DNA of 23,317 bases, from assembly GCA_026260175.1 (NCBI GenBank), contig JAKCWW010000465.1, positions 81,069 to 104,385 of the forward strand. The letters are read 5' to 3'. This stretch comes from Reticulitermes lucifugus. Lineage: Eukaryota; Arthropoda; Insecta; Blattodea; Rhinotermitidae. Under the pieces are notes generated by a model. The model was not told the DNA's origin. It did not search any database and saw only the letters and a program-made list of their open reading frames with translations. Made by a program: the position numbers and the translations under genes. This document shows, in pieces, positions 1-10,175 of this stretch (the first letter of the stretch is position 1; each line of letters begins with the position of its first letter).

Positions 1-57
1 CCGCGACGTTCCGGTTTGTAGCGTAGTGCCTCAACCAACTGCGCCACCGCGCGCCCC
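1..57 (-). repeat. tRNA-derived SINE head, cut by window edge
   Basis: Read on the minus strand this begins with GGGGCGCGCGGTGGCGCAG, containing a pol III A-box-like stretch (GTGGCGCAGTTGG). It matches the head of the full-length element at 18490-18797 almost base for base. Only the first ~57 bases are present. The body, including the B box, would lie beyond the left edge. The identity to the complete copy is seen directly; the SINE assignment follows from that copy's structure. Confidence 0.85.
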
Positions 58-784
58 TTCCATATTATGTAGAACATACAAATCACTGATGCAAGTTAAT
101 ATTAAATTTTCATTGTAACGTTCAGCGAAAACACCCACTGTCAAATTCAAGTGAATTTCTTTCCACAATTTTGAAATACCTGAGAGATAGGGCATGCGGG
201 TATAAACCTACTTAGCGCGACGCAGGAAAGCGTTCGGTGGTGGGCTGCCACAAATATGGCAGTGACTTTTTGGGTTCAACAGAAGACGGAGTTCTATTGA
301 GCAGCCTATTAACTATAAGCTTATTAAGAAATGCTCTGCTCTACGGAGTTTCCAAGTTAGTTAATTACTTTCTAAAATGAACCGTGTGATGGGACAGGCA
401 GTTATTATATCCCCTTTACGAGTTCGTTTATGCACGTCGTGCAAAGAATAGATAAAAACACAAAATTCCGAGGGCTCTGTCCCAAGTGTGTACGTTGCCA
501 GGCGGAAGCGCAATGGAATTAACAAAATCACGTTCGACACAGTAGCGAAATGCGAACAGCAGCTGCTACTCCCACGGCTTTTAGTTTCAAAAATGATGAA
601 AAAAATCATTACCTTTTGAGGCGGAGAGAAGATAACTCTGGAGTGGGTAACTGTAACCAGATGGCAGCGAAATTCAATTACAAGGGTTAACGGATCAGTG
701 CAGGAATGAAGTGCAAGCAAAAAGGAACTACTTGCACATTAAATGCAAGTAACAGGCGAATGTAGACACTGTTTTCTTTCCTTT
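58..784. other. No supportable gene (intergenic or intronic)
   Basis: AT-rich single-copy-looking sequence. A 119-codon open frame lies on the minus strand at 361-720, but I see no domain, splice-site framing or codon bias that would support it. No known repeat was recognised. Confidence 0.5.
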
Positions 785-975
785 ACTAAGAGCAAAGGTA
801 AAGATCTCTTCGCCCACATCATGAAGGAACAGAGGTAGAGCAGAGGTGTAGAACCATTCACCTTTAACCCTGGCACTGGGTAGAGGTGAGTGGACAACGT
901 CACTTTTCAGCCGGTTTATCCCGGGAAAAAACCACTTACCTATTCAATGGGAGGCTGGGTGTTCGGCAGAGCTTG
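785..975 (-). repeat. SINE family A copy 1, lacking its tRNA-like head
   Basis: This stretch aligns with the body and 3' part of the copies at 3880, 8345 and 18862. Shared blocks include the 'cagccgg(t)ttta.c.cgggaaa' core, 'gggaggctgggtg' and the distal '(c)atcatgaaggaacagagg' region. The head with the B box is absent at the high-coordinate end, as expected of a 5'-truncated retrotransposed copy. I did not find a convincing target-site duplication. Boundaries are approximate. Confidence 0.75.
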
Positions 976-1709
976 ATCAATAATGACTATTTTCTATTGT
1001 AACTTGCAGGATTATCGTCATTACAACCTACAACAGATTCAACGTTCACGTACCAACAAATAGATTCAGTTTTGCTTAGCTTTTTATATGTTTTACCCTT
1101 GCGTTATTTAAAGCGGTAGGGCGATTAGTGGACTGGAAGTTGGTCTGTACCGCGCCTGGAAACATTCCGTCACCTGTCTGCGGGATACTGATGTTCTTTC
1201 ATTGTGGATAGAGTGATTTATTTATGAACTTCTTGCCTTATCTGTCGCTCAGGTCGCGTTCAGACCTGCTTCCGATAACCACGTCAGGGCGTCCCTTTGT
1301 CACGCTCTTTGTCTCGAAAAATAAAAATTATTGCGGTAAAGTGTGAATGCAAGGTAAATCGGTCCCACTGGAAGTTGTGAACATGAAGGACGCGCGAGAG
1401 AAAAAGTGGAACTGGTACAAAAGGCTGATCCGGAAACCTCAGTGAAAGAGGTCAAAACGTAGATTACAGGATATTTAAACTGAAATGTCGTTGGAAGCGA
1501 CAGACATTCAGCTGCTCCAGGAAAGAGCAAAATGACATCTAGGGTCTTCATAAATTTTTAGGTTCTCCATAAACTGGGGATTTCTTGACCAGCCGAAAAA
1601 CTGTGAATTTTTCAAAGATCCGTACAATGAAAATAGGATTAAATTCATGCAGCAGATTCCGTCTTAAGAATCCAACACTTCCTCAGCTCATTAACAAACC
1701 TTCCGCGCT
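976..1709. other. No supportable gene
   Basis: No repeat or coding exon was recognised. An 83-codon minus-strand frame at 1300-1551 has no recognisable domain. Confidence 0.45.
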
Positions 1710-1958
1710 TTATGGGACCCGAAACGTCATTACTGTTTTCACAACAGCCCGCCACTTGACCCTATCCTCAGTCAAATTAAATCAGTCCACTTATTCCCAT
1801 TCTATTTCTTTTATATTCTTTTCAATATTATCCTCCCATCTACGTCTACGTCTTCCAAGTGACCTCTTTCCTTCAGATTTCCCCGCCAAAGCTTTGTATA
1901 AATTCCCTTCGCCCCCACGCGTGCCACATTCCCCATTCCCCGCCCATCCTATACTCCT
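1710..1958 (-). pseudogene. LINE ORF2 C-terminal fragment (dead)
   Basis: The minus-strand translation gives a decayed copy of the extreme C-terminus of a non-LTR retrotransposon ORF2. Recognisable blocks in order are IGWAGNGE, YKALAGKSEGKRSLG, RRRRRWEDNIEKNIKE and TEDRVKWRAVVKTVMTFRVP, followed by a stop at 1710-1712. It carries internal stops (in 'EWE*VD*FNL') and lacks the endonuclease and reverse-transcriptase core. It aligns with the fragment at 13543-14050 over its whole length, so the two come from one LINE family. The clade (Jockey/CR1-like versus RTE-like) cannot be settled from this tail. Confidence 0.85.
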
Positions 1959-3868
1959 TTATTTTTTAATTTAAATCGCTCAAACGAATATTCGTGCGGT
2001 ACGTACGGAATTGACAGGACACCTGCTATAATCCCTTACAGAAAGACTCCTGTGAGTAATCACGTGTGTCCTCAGCTGGGGCATGCTCATTCAGAACAAT
2101 AACACACCAGCAGCCTCTTAGCACAGTATCACATTCTATCACTAAAAATTCTAGTATCTTAACTGCAGATAAGATGCACTTATGTACAGACAATTCGTGC
2201 CCCTAACTGACGAATCAAAGTAGAACTAGTGTATCTGCATTAAAAATAAAGCACTAAAATGTTAAGATTTTGAGTGTCACGGAACAAATTGCTGGGGGAG
2301 GTGTCTTAATTCGCACACATGCGTAGTTATGAGTGGGCGCTGTCACCAGCTTAAGCGTGCCTAATGTAAATACGAGAATATTTATATTCAGAAGCCCTTT
2401 ATGAATCCAGTACCAGCTGCACCTCACGAGAGGCAGTTACCGTGTCCCATTATCCCTTCGTTGACCACGATTAAACCTTCAACAAAATAATACACTACCT
2501 TACTGAAATTACTTGAAGAATCGTCGAATGTCCTAGCTGTACTACATTTTATTCTACTCTTTTTCGTTCCCTCCTTCAATCCTCCCCTTCCTACTTTCTT
2601 TGGTTTTTTCTTTCCTTCCTTTTCCCATTTTATTTATTTTTATTTCTTTAAATTTTCTCTCATTTTCTTTCGTTTATGTTTTCCAGACCAACATAACCAT
2701 CACATTACAAACATCTACATACGCATTTGCGCGCATCTCGGAGTAACTCCCAAATATATTTAAAACAAACAAAGCACGTATCGACTGACAGTTGTTGGAA
2801 AGGAAAAAAAACGCGAGTTTTATATTAATTGTGCTTTCTACTGTAACTCTCAAGGTAATATGAGTAATTAAAGAAGATGTGTGAAAGTGTCAGAGTCGTA
2901 ATTCTATGCTTTGAATTTCTAATTTGTAGAAGTTGTAATTAAATTGTAAGACGATGAAACGTCGACAACCATGACCCGGAAGTACAAGATGATGTAGGCT
3001 GCCCACCAGTGAGTGAAGGAAGAGAAGAGAATTTAATTAAAATATCCTTCAGTGTTCATTAAAATGTAATATGAAATATAGAGGGAGGAAACGTAGTAGA
3101 CATTTTAGAAATAATATTCCTAATGGTGGAATACGACACAATGAGGAAATTGTCGACACGGAATGTACTAATACGATCGCTCCCTGGACCTCTATTCGTC
3201 CTTTCAAAGTGAAAATAAAACTCGACTTACGTATAGAAGCAGTTACCCCGAGTAGACCAATTGTGTAACGATCACTGAAGATTGCCTTTTTACTGATAAT
3301 AATCGGAACGTCTTGTACAAAAGCAGAAGCTTGGAAATTACCAATATACATGTCAGAATCGTGGGAAATGAATGCATAAAATATTAAAAAATTGAATACA
3401 TAATTTCTGTAATAAATATCAATTCACTAACGTCCTCCACAATTAAATATAGAATAATCTTAGAAATTATGACGGTTAGTCAGCCGCTTTTATAGACGAG
3501 ACAGCAATATATAGATAGGTCTACTGAGTTTTCTCGGCATTTACTTCCAGACCAACCTCTTTACCAACAACTAGTAGACAAAAATATAAAAATATGAAGA
3601 AACTGGTGTTTTTACTCATAGTTCGTTTTGCCCAAAGAATTAACATCAGCCAAGACCACAAACTTATGTGTCCAATTTAAGTTTCATTCCCTCCATGTTT
3701 TCTGGAATTTTCCTAACTGCTTATTCTAAAGTAAAGTGGAAAAGCAATTTTAAGAAAGCCTTTTCTTATTTCAGATTATATTGTACGGGAAAAATATCAG
3801 AAGAATATTACCTATATGAACTTTAATAAAGATTTAATTTAAAAATATTTTAATTAACCTAACTATGT
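1959..3868. other. No supportable gene; pyrimidine-rich patch inside
   Basis: AT-rich DNA without a recognisable exon. Short open frames on both strands around 3049-3351 overlap each other and show no domain. The only structural feature noted is the pyrimidine-rich tract at about 2560-2690. Confidence 0.5.
2560..2690 (+). repeat. Pyrimidine-rich low-complexity tract
   Basis: The plus strand is dominated by C and T (ctccccttcc, ttctttcctt and similar) and then runs of T with ATTT repeats. There is no regular period. On the minus strand it would be purine-rich. No element termini are visible. Confidence 0.6.
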
Positions 3869-3879
3869 AGTTTTATGGG

Positions 3880-4133
3880 AATAAGTAAATTTCACCCTAT
3901 AACATGCCATGAAGTCACAGAGGGGAAGTATAAATACAGCTTTACTCTTTCTTTAACCTCGGCGCTAGATAGGGGTGGTGGTCAACGCCACTCCCCAGCC
4001 GCTTTACCATCGGGAAAACTTCGAGAATCTTTGTACAGGAGGCTGATTGGGCCCAGGGCCTTTCTGGACAGTGCGGATAGTCTCGCTCCTCACCAGCTTT
4101 CGAACCCCGAACCGTCCAGCCCGTATCCAGTCG
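3880..4133 (-). repeat. SINE family A copy 2, head truncated, with target-site duplication
   Basis: On the minus strand the element reads from a truncated tRNA-like head (GGGCTGGACGGTTCGG, then GGTTCGAAAG, close to a pol III B box) through the conserved body to the tail near 3880. Imperfect 11-bp direct repeats flank it: AGTTTTATGGG at 3869-3879 and AGTTTTACGGG at 4134-4144. This fits target-primed reverse transcription of a 5'-truncated copy. A 112-codon plus-strand frame across it is an accident of the antisense SINE. Confidence 0.85.
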
Positions 4134-4144
4134 AGTTTTACGGG

Positions 4145-5688
4145 TATATGAAACTGAATGAAACTAGTACACAGCTATTTCCTTCTATCTTGAAGTCTGT
4201 AAATTACCTATAAACTGCTGACGTACTCTTACATTTATTTCCCCCTTACCGTCAAAGTGCAGCCAATACTGAATATCTGATGAGTAGTTGACACACTACG
4301 GTGAAATCAACAATTCTTATTCCCACTAATATTCTCTATGTATGGTTTTAACACCATAAACAGCTAGGTTGATCTGAATAACACATTAAAGTTTAGTTTC
4401 TACCCTCAAAACACATTTCCTATCTCATATACATAATGTGTAATTCAGTCGTCTAACGATCTTCAAGAGAGTTATCGCTGTGTTTTGTAACTGAAAAGAG
4501 TGACAGGCCTTGATAATTAACATCCTGTGCAAAATCCGCGACATTAATTCTAAAAAGAAAGGGTCGGATTGAAATGAGCGCTGTCGATGTCCTAAACGAG
4601 GAGCTCAGGACCGACTAGATGGATTCGGGTGAGAAAGAAAATTTAAAAGACCCGAAATAATTCTTGTATAGGCCTACACTAGGCCGGAAAATTAAATTTT
4701 TCGATTTATTGGTCAAATGAAAAGAATGGAACTGTTTTATGGAAGCAACTAATTTATAATACGCGAGCTAGAGACCATGAAATTTGGGACCCAAAAAGAG
4801 TAACAAAAATTCATACTAGAATGGTGGACTTCTGAGGGATAGGTGGTCTGTGAAATAGGAAAAAGGTCGAGAATTATCCAAGCAGTTAAAAAGAAGGTTT
4901 AATGATTTCGAAGCTATATATAAGCTAAGCAAAGGGTTATTTATCTCAGACTTTTCATAAATTAGGCTGTACTAAAATAATGAATTAATATGACAGTATT
5001 ATAAATATAGGTTCCCTTAACAAAAATATTTATCAACGTTTGATAAATATACTGGCCAATTTTTCCAATCTTTACCGCGCTAGTACCACGTGCTGATCTC
5101 GCAATGCATTAAACGTTTACCAAGCAACAAACATTACCGTGGACAGAAATCGGTTTTGAATGGGGCCTATACACCGAACGGCTGCCAAGAAACAAAACAT
5201 TATTGCAAGTAGACTGCTATTGCGCTAATAAACCGCATATTATCGCGTAACGTCCAGGACATAGAAATACAGGCAAGACAGCCAATGTACGTATAACGTA
5301 ATATTGAGGGGCTTTCGCGTGACCATTGTTGCCGTGGAAAAGCAAAACGTGTTACATATTCTGAGTGTGTGTCTGTAGCCTTAGTTATCCAGCATGCATG
5401 CTTCGTATTATATTGTCATCTGTGGTCTGTCTGGCTCTACCATATTTTTCCACGTTATTTCATAAACGGCACCTTTCTTTTCGGAAGAAGGTTATTGAAC
5501 ACAAAACATGTGTTTTGATTTTCTCTACGACTACGTCTGAAACATTTCTCATTCTAAGAAGAATTCAGCAAGATATAATCGCAAATGCTTATGTGTCTTC
5601 ATATCAAGTACCCGTTATTCTTGTCAGATTTTAATGAAAATGGAAATTTCTCGACAGATTTTCTAAAAGTAAACAAAGACAAAATTTC
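4145..5688. other. No supportable gene
   Basis: AT-rich sequence with no recognised exon or repeat family. The only local structure noted is a perfect short inverted repeat at 5026-5050. Confidence 0.5.
5026..5050. repeat. Short perfect inverted repeat
   Basis: ATATTTATCA and TGATAAATAT are exact reverse complements separated by 5 bases (ACGTT). In such AT-rich DNA this may well be chance. No transposon ends surround it. Confidence 0.6.
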
Positions 5689-5830
5689 ATGAAAATCCGT
5701 TCAGTGGGAGCCGAATTGTTCCATGCGGACGGACAGACGGGTAGACAGACAGATATAACGAAGCTAAAAGTCGCTTTTCGCAATTTTGCGAACGCGCCTA
5801 AAAACAGAGCGAATTTATTTATATGGCATT
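5689..5830 (+). repeat. Dispersed-repeat-like segment with GACGGACAGAC stretch
   Basis: The stretch ATGAAAATCCGTTCAGTGGG followed by GGACGGACAGACGGGTAGAC resembles a tail found widely in insect dispersed repeats, which I recall but cannot verify here. It includes a short degenerate tandem of 4-8 base units. No second copy is in the window. A 96-codon frame (5689-5979) begins within it, but its translation has no recognisable domain. Confidence 0.45.
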
Positions 5831-7623
5831 TGGATGGAGCAGTGACGAAACAAATCGTCTATGACTGTAAATATGAGGACGGCAAACTTACGAAAACAGG
5901 GAAACCCAAGATAAAGATTAGATCAGAGAGGGTGTGTAATTCTATAGTGAGTGTGCGTGTAATTTGGGTTGTGAGGTAAATTGCATTTTAATTTCCGGCG
6001 GATTTTTTAAATTCCAAATGAACGTTCTAAGATCAAATATCCAATAACACTTTGGAATCATTCCATTCCATTCTTAACTACACATTAAATATGTAAAATA
6101 TCTTGAATTTTCCAAAAACCAATATCATGCCAGAAGTATGAAGAGAAGAGTGGTTGTGACGGCCTGCCATTAGCGCAGCTGGTGCAGAGGAATTCTGCCA
6201 AGACGTGCTTAAAGCGCTCTAATTTTTCTTTAATTTTGTTCGACGTTTCTCGAAGAAAGATGGGACTGAATGACCGATCACTATTAATACCCATCGCTTT
6301 ACTTTTAACTTGCTGCCCCTGAATTGATTAAATAAATAAATTCGATGAAAAAATATTAGTCTTATCATCCTTCAAAATTCTATGTATGTAAATAAGCCAA
6401 CATATATTATTGGATATAACAATGTTTATAACATTTATTGAACTGATTCGTGTGTACAGATTCTATAAAAAAAATTATAAAAACTCACGGGATATTATTC
6501 CTTGTATAGATGAATTTGAAAATTTTCTTGATTATTGACAATGAAGTTTATTAATGAAAGTATATTGTTTTTTTTGTTAGACCGATAAGCGCCGGCCCAA
6601 CGCTCCGCTCGACGCATTGCCTGCGTTGCATCGTACGCCGCGTGTCGGGGAGTTTTAACAGTCGATGACTGGAAATAGGCACACGATCGCAGTGATAACA
6701 GCATTTAGAAAGGCTAAGAAAAGCTCACTAGAGCATCGGGCCGGCCCTTATCCTTCAAGTAGGAAAAAAACACTCATTGTATATTGACACCGAAAAGATA
6801 TAAATTCTAATTGCTTAAACATGCTTCTACATGAAATTCTGGGTTGTGCACCAGTCATAACTCTGAGGATTTTCTTTTGTAAAGTGAAAATCTTCCCACT
6901 GATGGAAGAGTTTCCCCAAAACTTATTTCATATTTTATAATAGAATGAAAGTATGCATAGTAAATTTATTTGAGTGTGTTAAAGTTGCTGATATGGACCA
7001 TTGATCTAAAGGCATAACGGCATAGGCCCAGGTTATGATAGTCTACAAGTTTTTCTTACTTGACTTTTTAAAATAAGCTAGCATAAGTACAATATTATTC
7101 TAAACATTGCGAAGTCACCATAAACAGTGACCAAATTTCAACCATTCCTATCCCCATATTGACATTCTAACTGTATAATGAGCCGAGAAGCTGAGTCATT
7201 GTAGTAGTTGGACTACGATTTGAACTACCACAATCCACTGCCGGAATATGCACAGATCCTTTTCTCGTCGCCATATTTTCAGTCCGGTTTGGGGTCCGCC
7301 TACCCTCCTAGCCAAAAGGGACAGGGTTGAATCGACCACAGTATGAAGCTGACCACCCAATCTAATCTAATTCTGAAGTTAAGAGAGATTGTGCCTTCGA
7401 ATTTACCTACAATATTGACACCTTAAATGTGTCGAAAACGGCACTGCTCACCATTAGGATGGACTGCGGCTTCATAGATACGGCTCTGAGCTTTTACAGC
7501 AACTGATGCTCTGCGTAGGAGAGTAAACACAAAGCCGAGTTCAGTCTGTCTCGTTCATATTTCAGCTAACAAAATATTTTGAGGAAGATCCAAGTATTTT
7601 GAGATGTTACACCACGTCGACCG
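5831..7623. other. No supportable gene; GC-rich patch near 6585-6700
   Basis: Mostly AT-rich. A GC- and CpG-rich island lies at about 6585-6700 (gcgccggccc, acgccgcgtg). Its minus-strand frame reads ...YDATQAMRRAERWAGAYR, which looks like a fragment of an old repeat, not an exon. The sequence at 7161-7380 is unremarkable. Confidence 0.45.
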
Positions 7624-7718
7624 GTAAATAGTTACCGACGGTTCGGAGGAGCGTACTTCCTACATCTTCAGGGTTAAGCAGTCCAAGAAGGATACTTCGA
7701 AACGTCAGTAATTATTTA
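7624..7718. repeat. Inverted-repeat element with hammerhead-like arms (copy A)
   Basis: The left arm starts GGTAAATAGTTACCGACG and continues GTTCGGAGGAG to CATCTTCAGGG. The right arm, reverse-complemented, reads TTAAATAATTACTGACGTTTCGAAG. The arms are imperfect reverse complements around a centre near GGTTAAGCAGTCC. The minus strand contains CUGAAGA (matching the hammerhead core CUGANGA) followed by CGAAC-CGUC. A matching element is at 10906-11015 and a related one at 9141-9268. The dyad and family relation are seen; ribozyme ancestry is inferred. Confidence 0.65.
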
Positions 7719-8344
7719 ATATAATATAATTATTTATTATAAATCCCAGAATAATTTAATCTTCAACAAAACAGTTCACCGAAATCTGATATACATACAC
7801 TTGTTAAAAATTCTCTTTGATCATACCACTATAAGTATCAGTATGAAAAGGAAGAAAAAGAGCAGCAGCATAGAAGTTGCAGAATTTATTTTCAGAGTAG
7901 TCAGTGGCTGGACACCGACTGCCTTATGATAAATTCAATAAAACATAAGAAATTATTTGAAAATGGTAAATAATGATACCAGAATAAAATACTCTAAACT
8001 GAAAAGACCGGATCATGTAACACGATGTACCATTACGTACTTGTACCCAAAGAATGCTTATGGATATCGTACTAAAGGAAAAGAAGATAGGAAATATCCG
8101 TAGATGTGGAAAGAAATTTATTAGATTTGAAATACGAAACAAGTTAAATTTCTTTTATTTCGACATTTTTGCTATTTCTTGTATACGCCAAAATTTTAGG
8201 TCGAGACCAAGATTTGGATGTCACGGTTTAGTGCAGGACCCAACCAGTTTCTCCTGAGCTATGATACAGAAATGTTAAAGGAAGGCGAAGTTGTCCCTGT
8301 GCACGTCATGACGGCATATGGGGGGAGGGGGTAGAGTTAATGCT
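7719..8344. other. No supportable gene (inferred intronic)
   Basis: AT-rich sequence downstream of the 8579 exon on the minus strand, so probably within that gene's next intron. Overlapping short frames at 7924-8142 (minus) and 8054-8257 (plus) have no recognisable domain. A G-rich run (ggggggagggggt) sits near 8320. Confidence 0.45.
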
Positions 8345-8566
8345 CTAATAATTTTTAATCTCGGGACTAGGGGGAAGTGAGTGGTCAAATTCACGATCCA
8401 GCCGCTTTACCCTCCGGGAAAGAACACGCGTTACCCATTGAACAGAAGGCTGGGTGGCTCCGAGGGATGGTCTGGACATTGTGGGGAGAAAAGCTGTTAC
8501 CTCTACCGGAATTCGAACTTCGGATCGTCCAGCCCGTAGCCTGGTGACTGTACCGTCTACGTCAAC
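8345..8566 (-). repeat. SINE family A copy 3, adjacent to a splice donor
   Basis: The minus strand shows a tRNA-like head: a degenerate A-box region (GTAGACGGTACAGTC), GGCTACGGGCTGGACGATC, then AGTTCGAATTCC, a near-consensus pol III B box. The conserved body follows (CCACCCAGCCTTCTGTTCAA, then CCCGGAGGGTAAAGCGGCTG), and it ends near AGATTAAAAATTATTAG, so the distal tail is missing. It lies in the same orientation as the minus-strand gene and begins only about a dozen bases after the donor of the exon at 8579-8742. The start position is uncertain by several bases. Confidence 0.85.
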
Positions 8567-8578
8567 ACAAAAGTTTAC

Positions 8579-8742
8579 CTGCGGACAGCTCCAGGTAATG
8601 AAGGACTTTGTCCTGTGGGTTGCCAGTTTCGCAACCGTCTCGCACAGTGCCGGGTCTACCGATCCAATCAGCGCTGTCGTGCTGCTGTCGCTAAGCGCTT
8701 CCAACAGCGCAGTCAGCTCACCGAGCATGTCTTCACACACGA
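8579..8742 (-). CDS. Exon of a probable ANF_receptor-like ectodomain protein
   Basis: This 164-bp internal exon encodes one split codon plus 54 residues, starting VVCEDMLGELTALLEALS and ending HRTKSFITWSCPQ. The acceptor is excellent: a long T-rich tract ending GTTTGTTTCAG|TC. The donor is CAG|GTAAAC. Entry is phase 1 and exit phase 0. Entry phase matches the exit of the exon at 21036-21438, giving a G+TC valine codon at the junction. The pattern 'ALIGSVDPALCETVAKLA', then 'ITWSC', resembles the segment of type I periplasmic-binding folds that reads roughly '(I/V)GP..s..C..va.la......isw.C' in receptor guanylate cyclases and class C GPCRs. Three cysteines could form ectodomain disulfides. That it is a coding exon is strongly supported. 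The family assignment is a motif-level inference, and the specific receptor is unknown. The next exon downstream is not in the window. Confidence 0.82.
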
Positions 8743-8799
8743 CTGAAACAAACACACAAAAAGGTACAAACAACAATGGTCGTCATTTGAGTCCGAGCA

Positions 8800-9140
8800 A
8801 ACGCCGTATTGCTTGCTCGAATTTCACCTACGACATGGACGAGGCTTGGGTTCACTTATCACTTTGCTAAATTAGTCGTCGCGCCTGGAAGGCATGTGGG
8901 GTACTTGGAGTATAGCTGCATGCTTTCTTACATACGGCACTATATGGAAGACATTGTTCAGATTCACGGCACGGTCGATTTAACTCCGGAGACACAGCCC
9001 CTCTTATGCATTGACTATGAGGCTGGGTAGGCACCAGAGCCGGGCTCTGGGCTCTGTGGGGAAGAAAAAACACGTTGCAGAATGCGAGATTTCAGACATC
9101 CGCCACGGTGTAGTTGAGGTCTTCGATCCTTGGAATGTTA
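8800..9140. other. Intronic sequence, possibly old repeat
   Basis: It is GC-richer than its surroundings and contains a local palindromic run (AGAGCCGGGCTCT near 9037). Several overlapping short frames exist on both strands, none with a domain or splice-site support. It may belong to the same element as the dyad that starts at 9141, but no second copy of this part is in the window. Confidence 0.35.
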
Positions 9141-9268
9141 CCCAGCGTATATTGTTGAAGTTTCGGGAAAGCCTATCGGTCCCATCTTCGAGGGTCAAGC
9201 AGTCCTAGAAGATGGAAGCGATAGGCTGTCCCGAAACGTTGAGAGACAACTACCAACATACGCTGTGT
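9141..9268. repeat. Long inverted-repeat element with hammerhead-like arms (copy B)
   Basis: The inner arms GTTTCGGGAAAGCCTATCGG...CATCTTCGAG and the reverse complement of the right side differ at about 4 of 33 positions, around a loop near GGTCAAGCAGTC. Farther out, CAGCGTAT(A/G)TTG recurs in inverted orientation at 9143 and 9268, so the dyad is about 128 bp. Each strand has a (CU)(A/C)GAAGA block before the stem and CGAAAC after it, close to the hammerhead core CUGANGA...GAAA but with one inserted base. No coding capacity. Confidence 0.7.
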
Positions 9269-10089
9269 AGTATCCCAAACGAGAGAAGGCCTCATCTTGC
9301 AGAATGGTACGATGAATATATGAATGACGAATTAGGAACGGACGCAATCTATTTTAAAGTACTACCATAGAATATCTAGGAGGAAAGAACACCACAAAAA
9401 ACCTCAACCATAACAACCAGTCTACGGATTCACATATATTACAGTTTAAAAAAGACAGGTCCAGAAGCCCGGTGTAAATCAATACAGACCCACAGGAGAA
9501 TGCCACGAAATTAACTTCTGAAACAGCCATAACAGTGTCGGTAATAGAAACTTGAAGGAAGGGAAAAAAGACAGAGAAATGAAGTTGGTTTATTAACATG
9601 TTCAAATCACTGCTATACTGCCACACTGAGTATAAAATTTTGCACTGGTAAGATAATATATGTAAATGATTAACAGGAGCAGGAAGCAGACAAAGCACTG
9701 TGACTTTTGTAACCATTAAAAATTGGATGTATGGCTTATTCAGACCCTAGCAGTGACAACAACCCGAGCTATTTCACGTCAATGCATTCTATTGCTATTT
9801 ATACAAGACCTTGTTAGAACTGCCCCAACAAAACTGGCTGCCCAGGGGAAATACAGCTCTATATAAAGTTATTCGAACTTTACTGACGTTGGGTGAATAA
9901 GTAATGAAGCCATCCTGAAAACGTCCTGAGTAGAAACTCGCTTTCGTTTCATTCCAAATGTTGTACAGGTTTCCTTTTTTATCACATTTAAGAAAAATCT
10001 TCAAGATAAATGCTCTAAAATTAGGTTGATTAAAGCAAGCCCTCAGAAACTCTTAAAAATTCACAATACCCTAACACAAGTTTTATGTT
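9269..10089. other. No supportable gene (intronic)
   Basis: AT-rich. A 120-codon minus-strand frame at 9354-9716 and a 69-codon one at 9795-10004 show no domain and no consistent splice-site framing. Confidence 0.45.
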
Positions 10090-10175
10090 ATGATGATAAT
10101 GATGATGATGATGATGACAACATCAATTGTGACGGTATTATCTGTAGCGGCGGCGGCGGTAATAACAACAACAAT
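10090..10175 (+). repeat. Compound microsatellite (ATG)n / (CGG)n / (AAC)n
   Basis: A GATGATGAT tract at about 10090-10117 is followed by GCGGCGGCGGCGG at 10147-10159 and AACAACAACAA at about 10164-10174. These are three different trinucleotide runs within 90 bases. Confidence 0.85.

Noticed and set aside
361..720. 119-codon minus-strand open frame
   Set aside because: No domain, no splice-site framing, composition like the surrounding noncoding DNA, and a length that is not exceptional over 23 kb in six frames.
3875..4213. 112-codon plus-strand frame
   Set aside because: Lies almost entirely within the antisense of SINE family A copy 2.
5026..5050. Terminator or transposon end
   Set aside because: The inverted repeat is short, isolated and AT-rich. 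Intrinsic terminators are not expected in this nuclear context and no element boundary is nearby.
8345..8776. 143-codon minus-strand frame taken as one protein
   Set aside because: Only 8579-8742 is exon. The part before it is the acceptor's pyrimidine tract and the part after it is intron plus SINE.
8454..8870. 138-codon plus-strand frame across the SINE and exon
   Set aside because: It is the antisense of SINE copy 3 and of the real minus-strand exon 8579-8742, which has proper splice sites.
9573..9600. CRISPR array or phage-like element anywhere in the window
   Set aside because: No regularly spaced short direct repeats and no prokaryotic gene structure were seen. The sequence is clearly eukaryotic.
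9354..9716. 120-codon minus-strand frame with hydrophobic runs
   Set aside because: No homology recognised, AT-rich composition of the flank, and no supporting splice sites or start context.
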